The translations under genes were made by a program, and so were the position numbers. The notes beneath the pieces are model-generated. The model saw only the letters and a list, made by a program, of their open reading frames with translations, was not told the DNA's origin and searched no databases. This document shows, one piece after another, positions 7,493-16,403 of a stretch of DNA of 64,000 nt. The stretch covers positions 62,001 to 126,000 of the forward strand of contig DFNX01000003.1 in the NCBI GenBank assembly GCA_002376235.1, written 5' to 3'. The stretch's first letter is position 1, and each line of letters begins with the position of its first letter. Origin of the DNA: Neorhizobium sp. UBA3556. Its GTDB lineage: Bacteria; Pseudomonadota; Alphaproteobacteria; Rhizobiales; Rhizobiaceae.

Positions 7493-8980
7493 TCAATGCG
7501 CCGGGGACGCTGCGAGCGAAGCGTGTTCCTTGTCGTGCAGCGCGAAGCGATCGATCATGCTGGCGCTTGCCTCATTGGCACCCCTCACCTCGACCTCCAC
7601 GCCACGCCGACGGAATTTCAACACTACCTGGTCCAGCGCGTCGACGGCGGAAATATCCCAGAGATGCGCTCGGCTGACATCGATCGTCACGCGCTCCAGC
7701 TTTTCCTCGAAATCGAAGGCCTGCAACAGGTAGTGGGTCGAGGCGAAGAAGATCTGCCCCTTGATCTCGTAGGTTCGCGACACGCCATCGCTGGTCGATC
7801 GGGATGCAACCTTGAACATACGTGCCACCTTGCCGGCGAAGAAGACGCCCGACAGGAGCACGCCGACAATCACGCCCTTGGACAGGTCGTGGGTGGTCAG
7901 CACAACGGCAACAGTCGCCAACATGACGATTGACGACGTGCCCGGATGTCGCTTGAGATCGATGATCGATTTCCAGGAGAATGTGCCGATCGAAACCATG
8001 ATCATGATCGCCACCAGAGCGGCGACCGGCACGATGCGCAGGATATCGTCGAGCACGAGCAGAAGGATCAGCAGGAAAGCACCGGCGACGAAGGTGGACA
8101 AACGCCCACGCCCGCCCGAGGAGACGTTAATGACCGACTGGCCGATCATGGCGCAGCCGCCCATGCCGCCGAACAGGCCGGAGACGATATTGCCCGTTCC
8201 CTGCCCCACGCATTCACGGCTCTTGCTGCTCACCGTATCCGTCATGTCGTCGACGATCTGCGCCGTCAGCAGCGATTCCAGCAGGCCGACGGCGGCGAGC
8301 GCCAGCGAATAGGGAAAGATAATCTGCAACGTCTCTAATGTCAGCGGCACCATCGGGAGCGCGAAGACGGGAAGCGCCGTCGGCATCTCGCCAAGATCGG
8401 CAACGGTGCGGACGTCGATGCCGAAACTCAGCGTCACGATCGTCACCACGACAATCGCGACAAGCGGCGACGGGACGGCTTTGGTCAGATAGGGAAAAAG
8501 GTAGATCACCGCGAGTGCCAGCGCGATCAGGGGATAGGTGATATTCGGAACGCCGATCAGTTGCGGCAACTGCGCCGTAAAGATCAGGATCGCGAGAGAA
8601 TTGACGAAGCCGGTCATCACCGACTTCGAGACGAAACGCATCAGCCGGCCGAGCTTCAACATGCCGGCTATGATCTGCAGCACGCCCATTAAAAGGGTTG
8701 CGGCAAACAGATATTCGATGCCGTGCTCCTTCACGAGCGGCCCCATAAGCACGGCCGTGGCGGCGGTTGCCGCCGAAATCATGGCCGGGCGGCCGCCGGT
8801 AATGGCCGTGGTGCAGGCGATCGCCACCGAGGCGAATAGGCCGACCTTCGGATCGACGCCGGCGATGACGGAGAACCCGACCGCTTCCGGGATCAGAGCT
8901 AGCGCAACGACGATGCCGGAGAGGACATCGCCGCGGATATTGGAAAACCACTCGCGGCGGTAGTTGGTAAAACTTGTCAT
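7493..8980 (-). CDS. SulP family inorganic anion transporter with STAS domain
   Basis: From ATG at 8978-8980 the protein has 495 residues. The membrane part (about residues 10-390) has the SulP features DVLSGIVVALALIPEAVGFSVIAGVDP near the N-terminus and GTGNIVSGLFGGMGGCAMIGQSVINVSSGGRGRLS in the middle. The C-terminal ~110 residues form a STAS domain (IDVSRAHLWDISAVDALDQVV). SulP proteins carry sulfate, bicarbonate or other anions across the inner membrane, often by Na+ or H+ symport. The frame stays open up to 9094, but that extension is Pro/Arg-rich and overlaps a predicted hairpin-rich leader, so the internal ATG was chosen, although it lacks a clear Shine-Dalgarno sequence. Confidence 0.88.
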   Translation of the reverse strand: MTSFTNYRREWFSNIRGDVLSGIVVALALIPEAVGFSVIAGVDPKVGLFASVAIACTTAITGGRPAMISAATAATAVLMGPLVKEHGIEYLFAATLLMGVLQIIAGMLKLGRLMRFVSKSVMTGFVNSLAILIFTAQLPQLIGVPNITYPLIALALAVIYLFPYLTKAVPSPLVAIVVVTIVTLSFGIDVRTVADLGEMPTALPVFALPMVPLTLETLQIIFPYSLALAAVGLLESLLTAQIVDDMTDTVSSKSRECVGQGTGNIVSGLFGGMGGCAMIGQSVINVSSGGRGRLSTFVAGAFLLILLLVLDDILRIVPVAALVAIMIMVSIGTFSWKSIIDLKRHPGTSSIVMLATVAVVLTTHDLSKGVIVGVLLSGVFFAGKVARMFKVASRSTSDGVSRTYEIKGQIFFASTHYLLQAFDFEEKLERVTIDVSRAHLWDISAVDALDQVVLKFRRRGVEVEVRGANEASASMIDRFALHDKEHASLAASPAH

Positions 8981-9130
8981 GAAAAATCGCACACATTCGC
9001 GCATCGCCGCAGGAGATATCCGGGGTGTGAAAACGGCTGATGCTTTGCGTTGTCCGGCGGATCGGCGGCCGGAAGAGCCACCCGGGAGTTTCACCCGAGT
9101 CCTTGTGGTGCGTGCTATTTAGCCGCGGGC
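8981..9130 (-). ncRNA. Candidate structured 5' leader of the sulP gene
   Basis: On the minus strand the 150 nt before the ATG are GC-rich and fold into at least two strong hairpins. One pairs ACTCGGG with CCCGGGT (9094-9100 with 9080-9086; 7 bp including a G-U pair). The other pairs TCCGGC with GCCGGA (9068-9073 with 9053-9058; 6 bp). The 5' side contains the unpaired stretch CACCACAAGGA. Conserved leaders upstream of sulP genes in Alphaproteobacteria have been described (I recall the name sul1), but I cannot verify a match. Anion-responsive control is inference. Confidence 0.45.
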
Positions 9131-9152
9131 GCGAAAAGCGGCAACAACAAAT

Positions 9153-9190
9153 GACAAAGCCCGGAAGTTTTCAAACTTCCGGGCTTTGTC
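9153..9190 (-). terminator. Terminator after the DUF1236 gene
   Basis: Perfect 18-bp inverted arms (9153-9170 and 9173-9190; core AAGCCCGGAAGTTT). On the minus strand it is followed by a T-rich ATTTGTTGTTG tail. Confidence 0.9.
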
Positions 9191-9222
9191 TTCGGGGCGA
9201 TCGGGAATGATCTTGGCGAGTA

Positions 9223-9543
9223 TTACTCGAGAACCTGAATAACTGTGTGTGTCTGTGGATCGACGATCACGCGGCGCTCGTTGACGATCGTGTAGCCGTA
9301 ATTGTCATATCCCTGTACCGGGCGCACCTCGACTGTATCGGGCAATACACGCCCAACCAGCACGTCACCCTCATAGGGGACGGATTCGATTGGCTGTTCC
9401 ATCACATAGGTACGGACTTCACCCGGCAAAACGACTGTCGAATTAGTCATCATCGGATCCTGAGTGATGACCGTCGTCTGGGCGAATGCCGCACCGGAAA
9501 GAGCCATCAGGGCCGCAGAGGCGACCAGCAGGTGTTTACGCAT
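9223..9543 (-). CDS. DUF1236 family secreted protein
   Basis: The 106-residue protein has a signal peptide (MRKHLLVASAALMALSGAAFA, about 21 residues) and a mature part with the DUF1236 pattern: VRTYVMEQPIESVPYEGDVLVGRVLPDTVEVRPV and a final VNERRVIVDPQTHTVIQVLE. DUF1236 proteins are small periplasmic proteins frequent in Rhizobiales; their role is unknown. GGGAG lies before the ATG. The gene stands alone, with its own terminator, and a promoter candidate resembling the general-stress sigma factor (EcfG) consensus lies upstream. Confidence 0.85.
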   Translation of the reverse strand: MRKHLLVASAALMALSGAAFAQTTVITQDPMMTNSTVVLPGEVRTYVMEQPIESVPYEGDVLVGRVLPDTVEVRPVQGYDNYGYTIVNERRVIVDPQTHTVIQVLE

Positions 9544-9576
9544 GTTGCTTCTCCCTTGCTACTTGCTGGCAGTAAC

Positions 9577-9601
9577 AACACCGTCGCATTGAGATGGTTC
9601 C
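9577..9601 (-). promoter_or_regulatory. Possible EcfG-type (general stress) promoter of the DUF1236 gene
   Basis: On the minus strand GGAAC (9597-9601) is separated by 16 nt from TGTT (9577-9580). The rhizobial EcfG/RpoE4 consensus is GGAAC-N16/17-CGTT, so one of nine bases differs. Spacing to the ATG (about 34 nt) is reasonable. Confidence 0.35.
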
Positions 9602-9718
9602 GTATTTTTACCCGCCTTAATTGGGGCAGAAACTATGTCAAAACTGCAGCAATACTTAAGCATCCGCCGCAGGGCTTTTGAGGGCATGCGCGATCTCGAC
9701 ACAAAACCTCTGATGCGA

Positions 9719-11830
9719 TCAGGCCGCGCGGCTGTCGATGTATCGGTCTTCTCGCGAGATTTTTTCGGCGCGAAGCGTGAACATGCCGACGAGTTCGCGC
9801 AGTCGCTTGGCTTCCGTCATCAGAAGCGCACTGGCGGCATTGTTTTCCTCGACCATGGCCGCGTTCTGCTGCGTCCCCTGATCGAGCAGGTTAACGGCAC
9901 TATTAATCTCGCCCAGGCCAACTGATTGTTCGCGAGCAGACACCGCGATCGCTTCGACCTGAACGTTGATCGAAGAGATATGGGAGCTGATGCCGGTCAA
10001 GGCTTCACCGGTGTCGCGAACCGAGCGGACACCATCCTTTACCTCGTCCGTCGAGACCTGGATAAGTTGCTTGATCTCGCGCGCGGCATCGGCCGAGCGG
10101 CTGGCAAGCGCCCGTACTTCCTGCGCCACGACCGCGAAGCCACGGCCTGCTTCCCCTGCCCTTGCGGCCTCCACACCGGCATTCAGAGCAAGCAAGTTCG
10201 TCTGGAATGCGATCTCGTCGATCACGCCGATAATGCCCGAAATTCTTGCAGACGACCCTTCGATGCGCCGCATGGCATCCAGCGCATTCTCAACAAGCAC
10301 GCGCGTGTGCTCCGCCGCCTTGTTCGCATCGCCTGCAAGACCATGCGCCTCCTGGGACCGGCGCGACGAGTTGCCGACATTGGCGGTGATCTCGTCGAGA
10401 GCGGCTGCGGTTTGCTCAAGCGAGGCCGCCTGTTGCTCCGTACGACGTGACAGATCGTCAGCACTGCCGGCGATCTCCCTGCTTCCACCTTCGATCGAGC
10501 CGCTGGCATGAGCGATTTCGGCCATAACATCAGCAAGGCGCGCCACAGTCTGGTTAAGGTCGCTTCGCAGAGCCTCGAAATCGGGCGCAAAGGGTTCGGA
10601 GAGGGTGAAGGACAGGTCGCCTCCGGCCAGACGGCGCAGGCCGGCAGCAAGGCCTTGTGTCGCCTGCAGCAGCATGTCTCGCGCTTCTGCCTCCGCATGT
10701 TCCTGGATACGCCTGCGTTCGATCTCGGCACGGTTCCGCGCTTGTTCTGCCTCCTGTTCGAGACGACGGTTGGCTATTGCCGCCTGCCGAAAGGTATCGA
10801 GCGCCTGCGCCATCGCACCGAACTCGTTACGGGCATTCAGCGAGGGAATGTCGATATCCGTCTCACCACCGGCCAACTTGCGCATTGCATAGGTCATGGC
10901 AGCGACGGGTCGTGTGATGGACCGGCCAACCAGCCAAACGGCGGCTACCAGCGTTGCAATGGCGCCAAACAACAATGCTGCGACAATCATCAGATTGCGC
11001 GCCGCTATCCTGCTGTTTTCCGTCAGTGCAGCAGTTCTTTGCACGTCATAGGCGGCACGCACCGCTTCCACCTGAGGTTCCATTACCTGATAGGCTGCAG
11101 ATACGTTTCGGGCAGACTCGATCTGCTTGAGACTTCCTTCGACATAAAGCCTGAAGGCCGTGCGATAGACCTCGAGCGCATCCATCACCCGGCTGCGCTG
11201 CGCGCCCGGGCGAAAGGCCTGTTTCACCAGCGCGGTGAATGTTTCGGCCTCAGCGGTGTGTTTTTCCAGATAGGCGGCATTGCCGCGCAGGATGAAATCC
11301 TTCTCGTGGCGGCGCAGCGTCAACATACTGGCGCGAATGGCCGGCTCCTCGACAGCTTCCAACCTCTGCTCGATTGAATGGACGGCAGAACGCATTGCGC
11401 CCTCAAGGCCGCTATCCTGGTCGAGACCCAGATTCTGGTTGTCCGCAACCAGCGCGGCAAAAGCCTCTTCATAGATTTTCAGACCTTCGGCAAGATTTTC
11501 AGTCTGGCCGACCAACTCGCCTGTCGCGGAAGCTTTCAGTCCATCAAGCCCGATGCGAACCTCACCGACCGCCTTCTGAAATTTCTCGACCGCCGTCATA
11601 TCCTTGTGCAGCAAAAACGACTGCTCCCACAGAAGGCTGTCGCGCACGCTTGCAGACATGCTGGCGACCGCGGCCTGCTTTTCCGTCAGGGCATCCGCCG
11701 TCGCTCTATATCCAGCCTCCACCTGCCGCTGACCGAGAAAGATTGCGGAGATAGCCACGATCCCGACAAGAGCCAGAACGGCAAGCAAAAAGACACGATG
11801 CGAGATGCGAAGATTAGAAAAGAAGGCCAA
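9719..11830 (-). CDS. Methyl-accepting chemotaxis protein with two HAMP domains
   Basis: The 703-residue receptor has a membrane helix at about 11-33, a ~245-residue periplasmic helical region containing the RRHEKDFILRG motif (174-184) typical of helical-bundle sensors, a second membrane helix at about 280-302, a HAMP domain at 303-355, a helical linker, a second HAMP at about 390-435, and a cytoplasmic signalling domain with the hairpin tip EIAFQTNLLALNAGVEAARAGE. It would relay a periplasmic signal to CheA/CheW. It lies alone between single-gene units, with no che genes nearby. The ligand cannot be told from sequence. Confidence 0.93.
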   Translation of the reverse strand: MAFFSNLRISHRVFLLAVLALVGIVAISAIFLGQRQVEAGYRATADALTEKQAAVASMSASVRDSLLWEQSFLLHKDMTAVEKFQKAVGEVRIGLDGLKASATGELVGQTENLAEGLKIYEEAFAALVADNQNLGLDQDSGLEGAMRSAVHSIEQRLEAVEEPAIRASMLTLRRHEKDFILRGNAAYLEKHTAEAETFTALVKQAFRPGAQRSRVMDALEVYRTAFRLYVEGSLKQIESARNVSAAYQVMEPQVEAVRAAYDVQRTAALTENSRIAARNLMIVAALLFGAIATLVAAVWLVGRSITRPVAAMTYAMRKLAGGETDIDIPSLNARNEFGAMAQALDTFRQAAIANRRLEQEAEQARNRAEIERRRIQEHAEAEARDMLLQATQGLAAGLRRLAGGDLSFTLSEPFAPDFEALRSDLNQTVARLADVMAEIAHASGSIEGGSREIAGSADDLSRRTEQQAASLEQTAAALDEITANVGNSSRRSQEAHGLAGDANKAAEHTRVLVENALDAMRRIEGSSARISGIIGVIDEIAFQTNLLALNAGVEAARAGEAGRGFAVVAQEVRALASRSADAAREIKQLIQVSTDEVKDGVRSVRDTGEALTGISSHISSINVQVEAIAVSAREQSVGLGEINSAVNLLDQGTQQNAAMVEENNAASALLMTEAKRLRELVGMFTLRAEKISREDRYIDSRAA

Positions 11831-11966
11831 GTCTGAAGATCCCGAAGCAGATGCGTTTTCGGGGATAAGTGCCTTGCAGACCTTAAATAAACATCAATCC
11901 AGAAGCGAAATTTCGATGACAGTTTTGCAACGCAGAAATGCATACATGCATTGCACAGCCATGCAA

Positions 11967-11990
11967 AACGGCGACCCAGGGGTCGCCGTT
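11967..11990 (-). terminator. Terminator after aspS
   Basis: Arms AACGGCGACCC (11967-11977) and GGGTCGCCGTT (11980-11990). On the minus strand the stem is followed by TTTTGCAT. Confidence 0.85.
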
Positions 11991-12027
11991 GAAGCTGCTT
12001 GATAATTGGTAGGTTGCGAGACCGAAA

Positions 12028-13818
12028 TCAGTCCTTCTTCACCGGCGGGATCGGACGGATCGCCAGTTCGCGCAGCTGCTGCGGCGTGGCTTCCGACGGG
12101 GCACCCATCAGAAGATCCTGTGCCTGCTGGTTCATCGGGAAGAGCGTGATTTCGCGCAGGTTCTTCGCACCGGTCAAAAGCATGACGACGCGGTCGACGC
12201 CCGCTGCCATGCCGCCGTGCGGCGGTGCGCCGTACTGGAAGGCGCGATAGAGGCCGCCAAAGCGATCTTCCACGTCCTGCTGGCTGAGACCGACCATTTC
12301 GAAGGCCTTGACCATGACTTCCGGCAGCTGGTTACGGATCGAACCCGAAGCGATTTCAAAGCCGTTGCAGACCATGTCGTACTGGTAGGCCTTGATCGTC
12401 AGCGGATCCTGGTTTTCCAGTGCGTCGAGGCCACCCTGCGGCATCGAGAACGGGTTGTGGGCGAAATCGATCTTCTTGTCTTCTTCGTTGTATTCGAAGA
12501 ACGGGAAGTCGACGATCCAGCACAGCGCGAACTGGTCCTTGTTGGCGAGACCCAGTTCGTCGGCAGCGCGGTTACGGGCTTCGCCTGCGAACTTGTAGAA
12601 CTTTTCCGGTTCGCCGGCGACGAAGAAGCAGGCATCTCCCGCTTCGAGGCCGAGCTGGACGCGAAGTGCTTCGGTGCGCTCCTCGCCAATGTTCTTGGCG
12701 AGCGGACCGGAGCCGGCGACCTTGCCTTCTTCTTCTTTCCAGAAGATGTAGCCGAGGCCCGGCTGGCCCTGCTGCTGCGCCCAGGCGTTCATGCGGTCGC
12801 AGAATGCGCGGGAGCCACCGGTCTTGGCCGGGATCGCCCAGACTTCGACCTTCGGGTTGGACGCGATCATACCGGCAAACACCTTGAAGCCGGAGCCGGC
12901 GAAGTGTTCGGTAACCGCCTGCATCTCGATCGGGTTGCGCAGGTCCGGCTTGTCGGAACCATATTTGCGGATCGCGACGTCATATGGGATGCGCGGGAAT
13001 TCCTTGGTGACCGGCTTGCCTTCGGCAAACTCTTCAAAAATGCCGCGCATGACCGGCTCCATCGTTTCCCAGACTTCTTCCTGGGTGACGAAGCTCATTT
13101 CGAGGTCGAGCTGGTAGAATTCGCCCGGCAGACGGTCGGCGCGCGGGTCTTCATCGCGGAAGCACGGCGCAATCTGGAAGTAGCGGTCGAAACCGGCAAC
13201 CATCATCAGCTGCTTGTACTGCTGCGGCGCCTGCGGCAGCGCAAAGAACTTGCCGGGGTGGATACGCGACGGCACGAGGAAGTCGCGTGCACCTTCCGGC
13301 GAGGAAGCCGTCAGGATCGGCGTCGAATATTCGGTGAAGCCACCGGCCGCCATTTCGCGGCGCATTGCAGCGATGATCTGGGTGCGCTTGACGATATTCT
13401 TGTGCAGCGTCTCACGTCGCAGGTCGAGGAAGCGGTACTTCAGGCGCACGTCTTCCGGATATTCCGGCTCGCCGAACACCGGCAGCGGCAGTTCCTTGGC
13501 AGCCGACAGAACTTCGATTTCCTTGGCGTAGAGTTCGATCTCACCGGTCGCCATGGTCTTGTTGACCGTGTCTTCCGAACGCGCCTTGACGGTGCCGTCG
13601 ATGCGGATGACCCATTCGCCGCGAACGACTTCTGCCGTCTTGAAGGCAGGGCTGTCCGGGTCGCAGACGACCTGGGTCATGCCGTAATGGTCGCGAAGGT
13701 CGACGAACAGAACGCCGCCATGATCTCGTACACGGTGGACCCAGCCGGAAATGCGGACATTGGAGCCGACATCCGACTTGCGGAGGGCTGCACAGGTGTG
13801 GCTGCGGTAACGATGCAT
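12028..13818 (-). CDS. aspS: Aspartyl-tRNA synthetase (class II)
   Basis: The 596-residue protein starts MHRYRSHTCAALRKSDVG, the usual start of bacterial AspRS, although the frame is open to 14034. It has the N-terminal OB anticodon-binding domain (about 15-105, GWVHRVRDHGGVLFVDLRD), the class II core with motif 2 FRDEDPRADR and motif 3 GMAAGVDRVVMLL near the C-terminus, and the inserted GAD-like domain typical of the bacterial form. It charges tRNA-Asp; in bacteria lacking AsnRS the enzyme also charges tRNA-Asn for GatCAB, which cannot be decided here. It has its own terminator. Confidence 0.96.
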   Translation of the reverse strand: MHRYRSHTCAALRKSDVGSNVRISGWVHRVRDHGGVLFVDLRDHYGMTQVVCDPDSPAFKTAEVVRGEWVIRIDGTVKARSEDTVNKTMATGEIELYAKEIEVLSAAKELPLPVFGEPEYPEDVRLKYRFLDLRRETLHKNIVKRTQIIAAMRREMAAGGFTEYSTPILTASSPEGARDFLVPSRIHPGKFFALPQAPQQYKQLMMVAGFDRYFQIAPCFRDEDPRADRLPGEFYQLDLEMSFVTQEEVWETMEPVMRGIFEEFAEGKPVTKEFPRIPYDVAIRKYGSDKPDLRNPIEMQAVTEHFAGSGFKVFAGMIASNPKVEVWAIPAKTGGSRAFCDRMNAWAQQQGQPGLGYIFWKEEEGKVAGSGPLAKNIGEERTEALRVQLGLEAGDACFFVAGEPEKFYKFAGEARNRAADELGLANKDQFALCWIVDFPFFEYNEEDKKIDFAHNPFSMPQGGLDALENQDPLTIKAYQYDMVCNGFEIASGSIRNQLPEVMVKAFEMVGLSQQDVEDRFGGLYRAFQYGAPPHGGMAAGVDRVVMLLTGAKNLREITLFPMNQQAQDLLMGAPSEATPQQLRELAIRPIPPVKKD

Positions 13819-14064
13819 GACTTCAATCCTGGACTGATGCTTGGGAACGGCTTTTATGGCGTGCGAAGCACGGCCGCCGATCGCATGGAAAATCGGCGCG
13901 AAAAGCGCATGTGTGCTCCGATTTGTCAAGGTTGCAATGGCTAGGCCGGGCCGCTTAGCACATGATAGTCGGCATCTGCGAACCTTCAGACCATCGTAAG
14001 GCTGCGTACTTATGTCCCTTCGCAGCCTCTTCATTGTTTACGCCAAGGGTGCGATTATCGATCC

Positions 14065-14436
14065 ATGGTCAAATTTGTCCGGGTCATGCTGATGCTTCTG
14101 GCCGCGCTGTTTCTGGCGCGAGGACCGGTCGTCCATGGTTCACACCCTACACCGGATCATGCCCATGCCAGCCATGTCGAACTCACCCTGCATCGCGGCC
14201 AGACGCCAGTAGACGGCCACCAGATCGAGACACAGTGCTCGAAGGCGGGATGTGCGCTTGCATCATGTCAGGTGCATTCGGTTACGGCCGCGATCCTGCC
14301 GGATTGCCCGTCTGCCATTCCGCCATCCCGTTCACTGGCTTACGCGCTGCCGCAGGACGTAACATTGTCCTCGTTGCGCGAAGAACCCGCATCGCCCCCT
14401 CCCAAATCTCCGATCGGCCATTCACTGGCGGCCTGA
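14065..14436 (+). CDS. Small secreted His/Cys-containing protein, CopL-like
   Basis: The 123-residue protein begins with a hydrophobic leader (MVKFVRVMLMLLAALFLARG) followed by a His-rich stretch (HPTPDHAHASH) and a short Cys cluster (CSKAGCALASC), ending in a proline-rich tail. This arrangement resembles the short CopL/DUF2946-like proteins found with copper-resistance genes. It is 44 nt upstream of a DUF411 gene, which supports a shared metal-related role in the envelope. No clear Shine-Dalgarno sequence precedes the ATG, so the start is uncertain. An overlapping frame (from 13962) runs into the DUF411 gene but is Arg/Pro-rich and has no signal peptide, so I treat it as a shadow. Confidence 0.55.
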   Translation: MVKFVRVMLMLLAALFLARGPVVHGSHPTPDHAHASHVELTLHRGQTPVDGHQIETQCSKAGCALASCQVHSVTAAILPDCPSAIPPSRSLAYALPQDVTLSSLREEPASPPPKSPIGHSLAA

Positions 14437-14480
14437 CCGCCCGAACCGCAATATTCGTTCGCCGATCCGAGGAGATTATC

Positions 14481-14936
14481 GTGAATAGACAAACATTTAC
14501 GGCGAGATCGCTCGCCTTTGCACTGATGAGTGCCTCATCCTTCATTGCCACTGGCGCCATGGCCGCCGAGATGGTCGTCTATAAGAGCCCCTATTGCGGC
14601 TGCTGCGAAGAATGGGCCGCGGCGCTGAAAGCGTCCGGAATTGCGCTTCGCATGGAAAATGTCGAGGATATGGACACATTGAAGGCCGGTTACAAAGTGC
14701 CTGACGATGCCTGGAGCTGCCATACGGCGGTAGCGGACGGCTATGTTTTCGAGGGCCATGTGCCGCTCGAAGCCGTCAATCGCGTGCTGACCGATCGTCC
14801 CGACATTGCCGGCATCGCCGTTCCCGGCATGCCGAGCGGCTCGCTGGGAATGGGAGAAGACCCGGATGCTTCCTATGACGTGATTGCGCTCCACAAGGAT
14901 GGCAGCCAGTCGGTCTATATGGAGATCCGGCCTTAA
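14481..14936 (+). CDS. DUF411 family metal-binding protein
   Basis: Translation from GTG at 14481 (GAGGAG 7 nt upstream) gives 151 residues with a signal peptide ending at about AMA-A (residue 30). The mature protein opens EMVVYKSPYCGCCEEWAAALKASG, with the CxCC motif of DUF411, a thioredoxin-like family often found in copper and other metal resistance clusters. It then contains VPDDAWSCHTAVADGYVFEGHVP and VPGMPSGSLGMG, both family hallmarks. It probably binds copper in the periplasm. The partner upstream is a small CopL-like protein. Confidence 0.88.
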   Translation: MNRQTFTARSLAFALMSASSFIATGAMAAEMVVYKSPYCGCCEEWAAALKASGIALRMENVEDMDTLKAGYKVPDDAWSCHTAVADGYVFEGHVPLEAVNRVLTDRPDIAGIAVPGMPSGSLGMGEDPDASYDVIALHKDGSQSVYMEIRP

Positions 14937-15097
14937 CGGCGGTCGGCTTGCACGATCCACATTTAGATTTCGCCCACCACGCTGTCGGCAAGGTGCAGTT
15001 TTCGCACGGCACGCGCAGCTTTGCGTCATTTCCGGTCTGTCGTTTCCATGCGCGGCGCGCTACAGCTTTTGCGACACCCGCGCGCAAAGATTCTCCG

Positions 15098-16336
15098 ATG
15101 TCCCAGATACGTCCGCTCGTGCCCCTTCTCGTCACCGCAGGCATCCTGATCGGCGGAAACGGACTTCAGGGCACCTATATCGCGCTGCGCGGCACAGAAG
15201 AGGGTTTTTCGCCTACCGTCATCGGTATGATCGGTGCTGGATACAGCGTCGGTTTTGCCGTTGGCTGCATCTATGTTTCGCGGCTATTGCGATCGATCGG
15301 TCATATCCGCACCTTCGCCGCGATGGCCGCCATCGGAGCATCCTGTTCGATCGTCATGGCGCAGGTGATCGATCCCGTCGCATGGGCGTTCCTGCGTTTC
15401 CTGATCGGCATTGCGGTCGCCAGCCTGTTTGCCACGGTCGAAAGCTGGATCAACGCAAAGGTCACCAATGAAAACCGGGCGAGAACGCTGTCGATCTATC
15501 GCTTCGTCGATCTCGGCTCCGTCACCTTCGCCCAATATCTCATTCCGACGGTCGGCATAGAAGGACAGGCGCTCTTCGCCATAATCTCGATCGCCATGAC
15601 CTTGTCGTTGGTGCCTATCTCAATCGCCGACAAATCGAGCCCTGCCCCGCCGGACGCCGTGGCCTTCGACCTCAAGGCGGTCTGGCAGATATCACCGCTT
15701 GCCGTCGTGGGCGTCATCGCAGTCGGTCTCTCCATGGCAGCCTTCCGCAATATCGGGCCTGTCTATGCGCATGAGATCGGCATGGACATTACGTCGATCG
15801 CCACCTTCATGAGCGCCGGCATCATCGGCGGCGTGGTGCTGCAATATCCGCTCGGTCTCTATTCCGACAAGCTGGATAGGCGGCGTGTCATCGTCTGGGC
15901 GACGATCGGATCGATCCTGACCGGTGGCTATCTCTCATTCGGCGCGGGCACCAACGAGACAGCCAATATCATCGCGGTCTTTCTCTTTGGCGCGTTTTCC
16001 ATGCCACTCTATTCGCTGTGCTCCGCGCATGGCAACGATCACGCAAAGCCGGGGCAATATGCGCTGGTTGCCGCCGGCCTGCTGTTCTTCTGGTCGGTCG
16101 GCGCGATCGTCGGGCCGCTGCTCGCTGCGACCCTCCTTCAGTATTTCGGCCCGCGTGCCTTTTTTGCCTACACATCCTTTATCTTTGCCGGTTTTCTGGT
16201 GTTCACCATCCGGCGCATGGGGGTCAGACCACCTGTTCCTCCGTCGGAACGGCGATCCCGGTTCCGGGCGCTCTTGCGTACATCCGCCTATTTCAACCGG
16301 CTGGCGGCACCGCCTGAAAAAGATGGCCGGGACTAA
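15098..16336 (+). CDS. MFS transporter
   Basis: The chosen ATG gives 412 residues with about twelve membrane helices in two halves. Family marks include TYIALRGTEEGFSPTVIGMIGAGYSVGFAVGC in the first half and GIIGGVVLQYPLGLYSDKLDRRRVI (the MFS loop DKLDRR) at the start of the second. It resembles the YcaD-like MFS branch, whose substrate is unknown. The frame is open from a TTG at 14948, but that extension is not membrane-like. It lies downstream of the DUF411 gene, about 160 nt away, with no evidence that they work together. Confidence 0.85.
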   Translation: MSQIRPLVPLLVTAGILIGGNGLQGTYIALRGTEEGFSPTVIGMIGAGYSVGFAVGCIYVSRLLRSIGHIRTFAAMAAIGASCSIVMAQVIDPVAWAFLRFLIGIAVASLFATVESWINAKVTNENRARTLSIYRFVDLGSVTFAQYLIPTVGIEGQALFAIISIAMTLSLVPISIADKSSPAPPDAVAFDLKAVWQISPLAVVGVIAVGLSMAAFRNIGPVYAHEIGMDITSIATFMSAGIIGGVVLQYPLGLYSDKLDRRRVIVWATIGSILTGGYLSFGAGTNETANIIAVFLFGAFSMPLYSLCSAHGNDHAKPGQYALVAAGLLFFWSVGAIVGPLLAATLLQYFGPRAFFAYTSFIFAGFLVFTIRRMGVRPPVPPSERRSRFRALLRTSAYFNRLAAPPEKDGRD

Positions 16337-16403
16337 TGCCTCCGCAAGCCCTGCCGGTCTTGACATGGGCCGCTCAAAGGGAAAGGAAGGTTGAACACCG
16401 CAC

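Noticed and set aside
8981..9094. 38-residue N-terminal extension of the SulP protein
   Set aside because: It is low-complexity, overlaps strong hairpins and has no counterpart in SulP proteins as I know them.
12217..13944. Open frame of 575 codons on the plus strand opposite aspS
   Set aside because: It is the antisense shadow of aspS; the same reasoning applies.
13962..14480. N-terminal extension of the DUF411 frame back to 13962
   Set aside because: It lacks similarity to a known domain, is Arg/Pro-rich, and would bury the clear signal peptide and the GAGGAG-GTG start at 14481.
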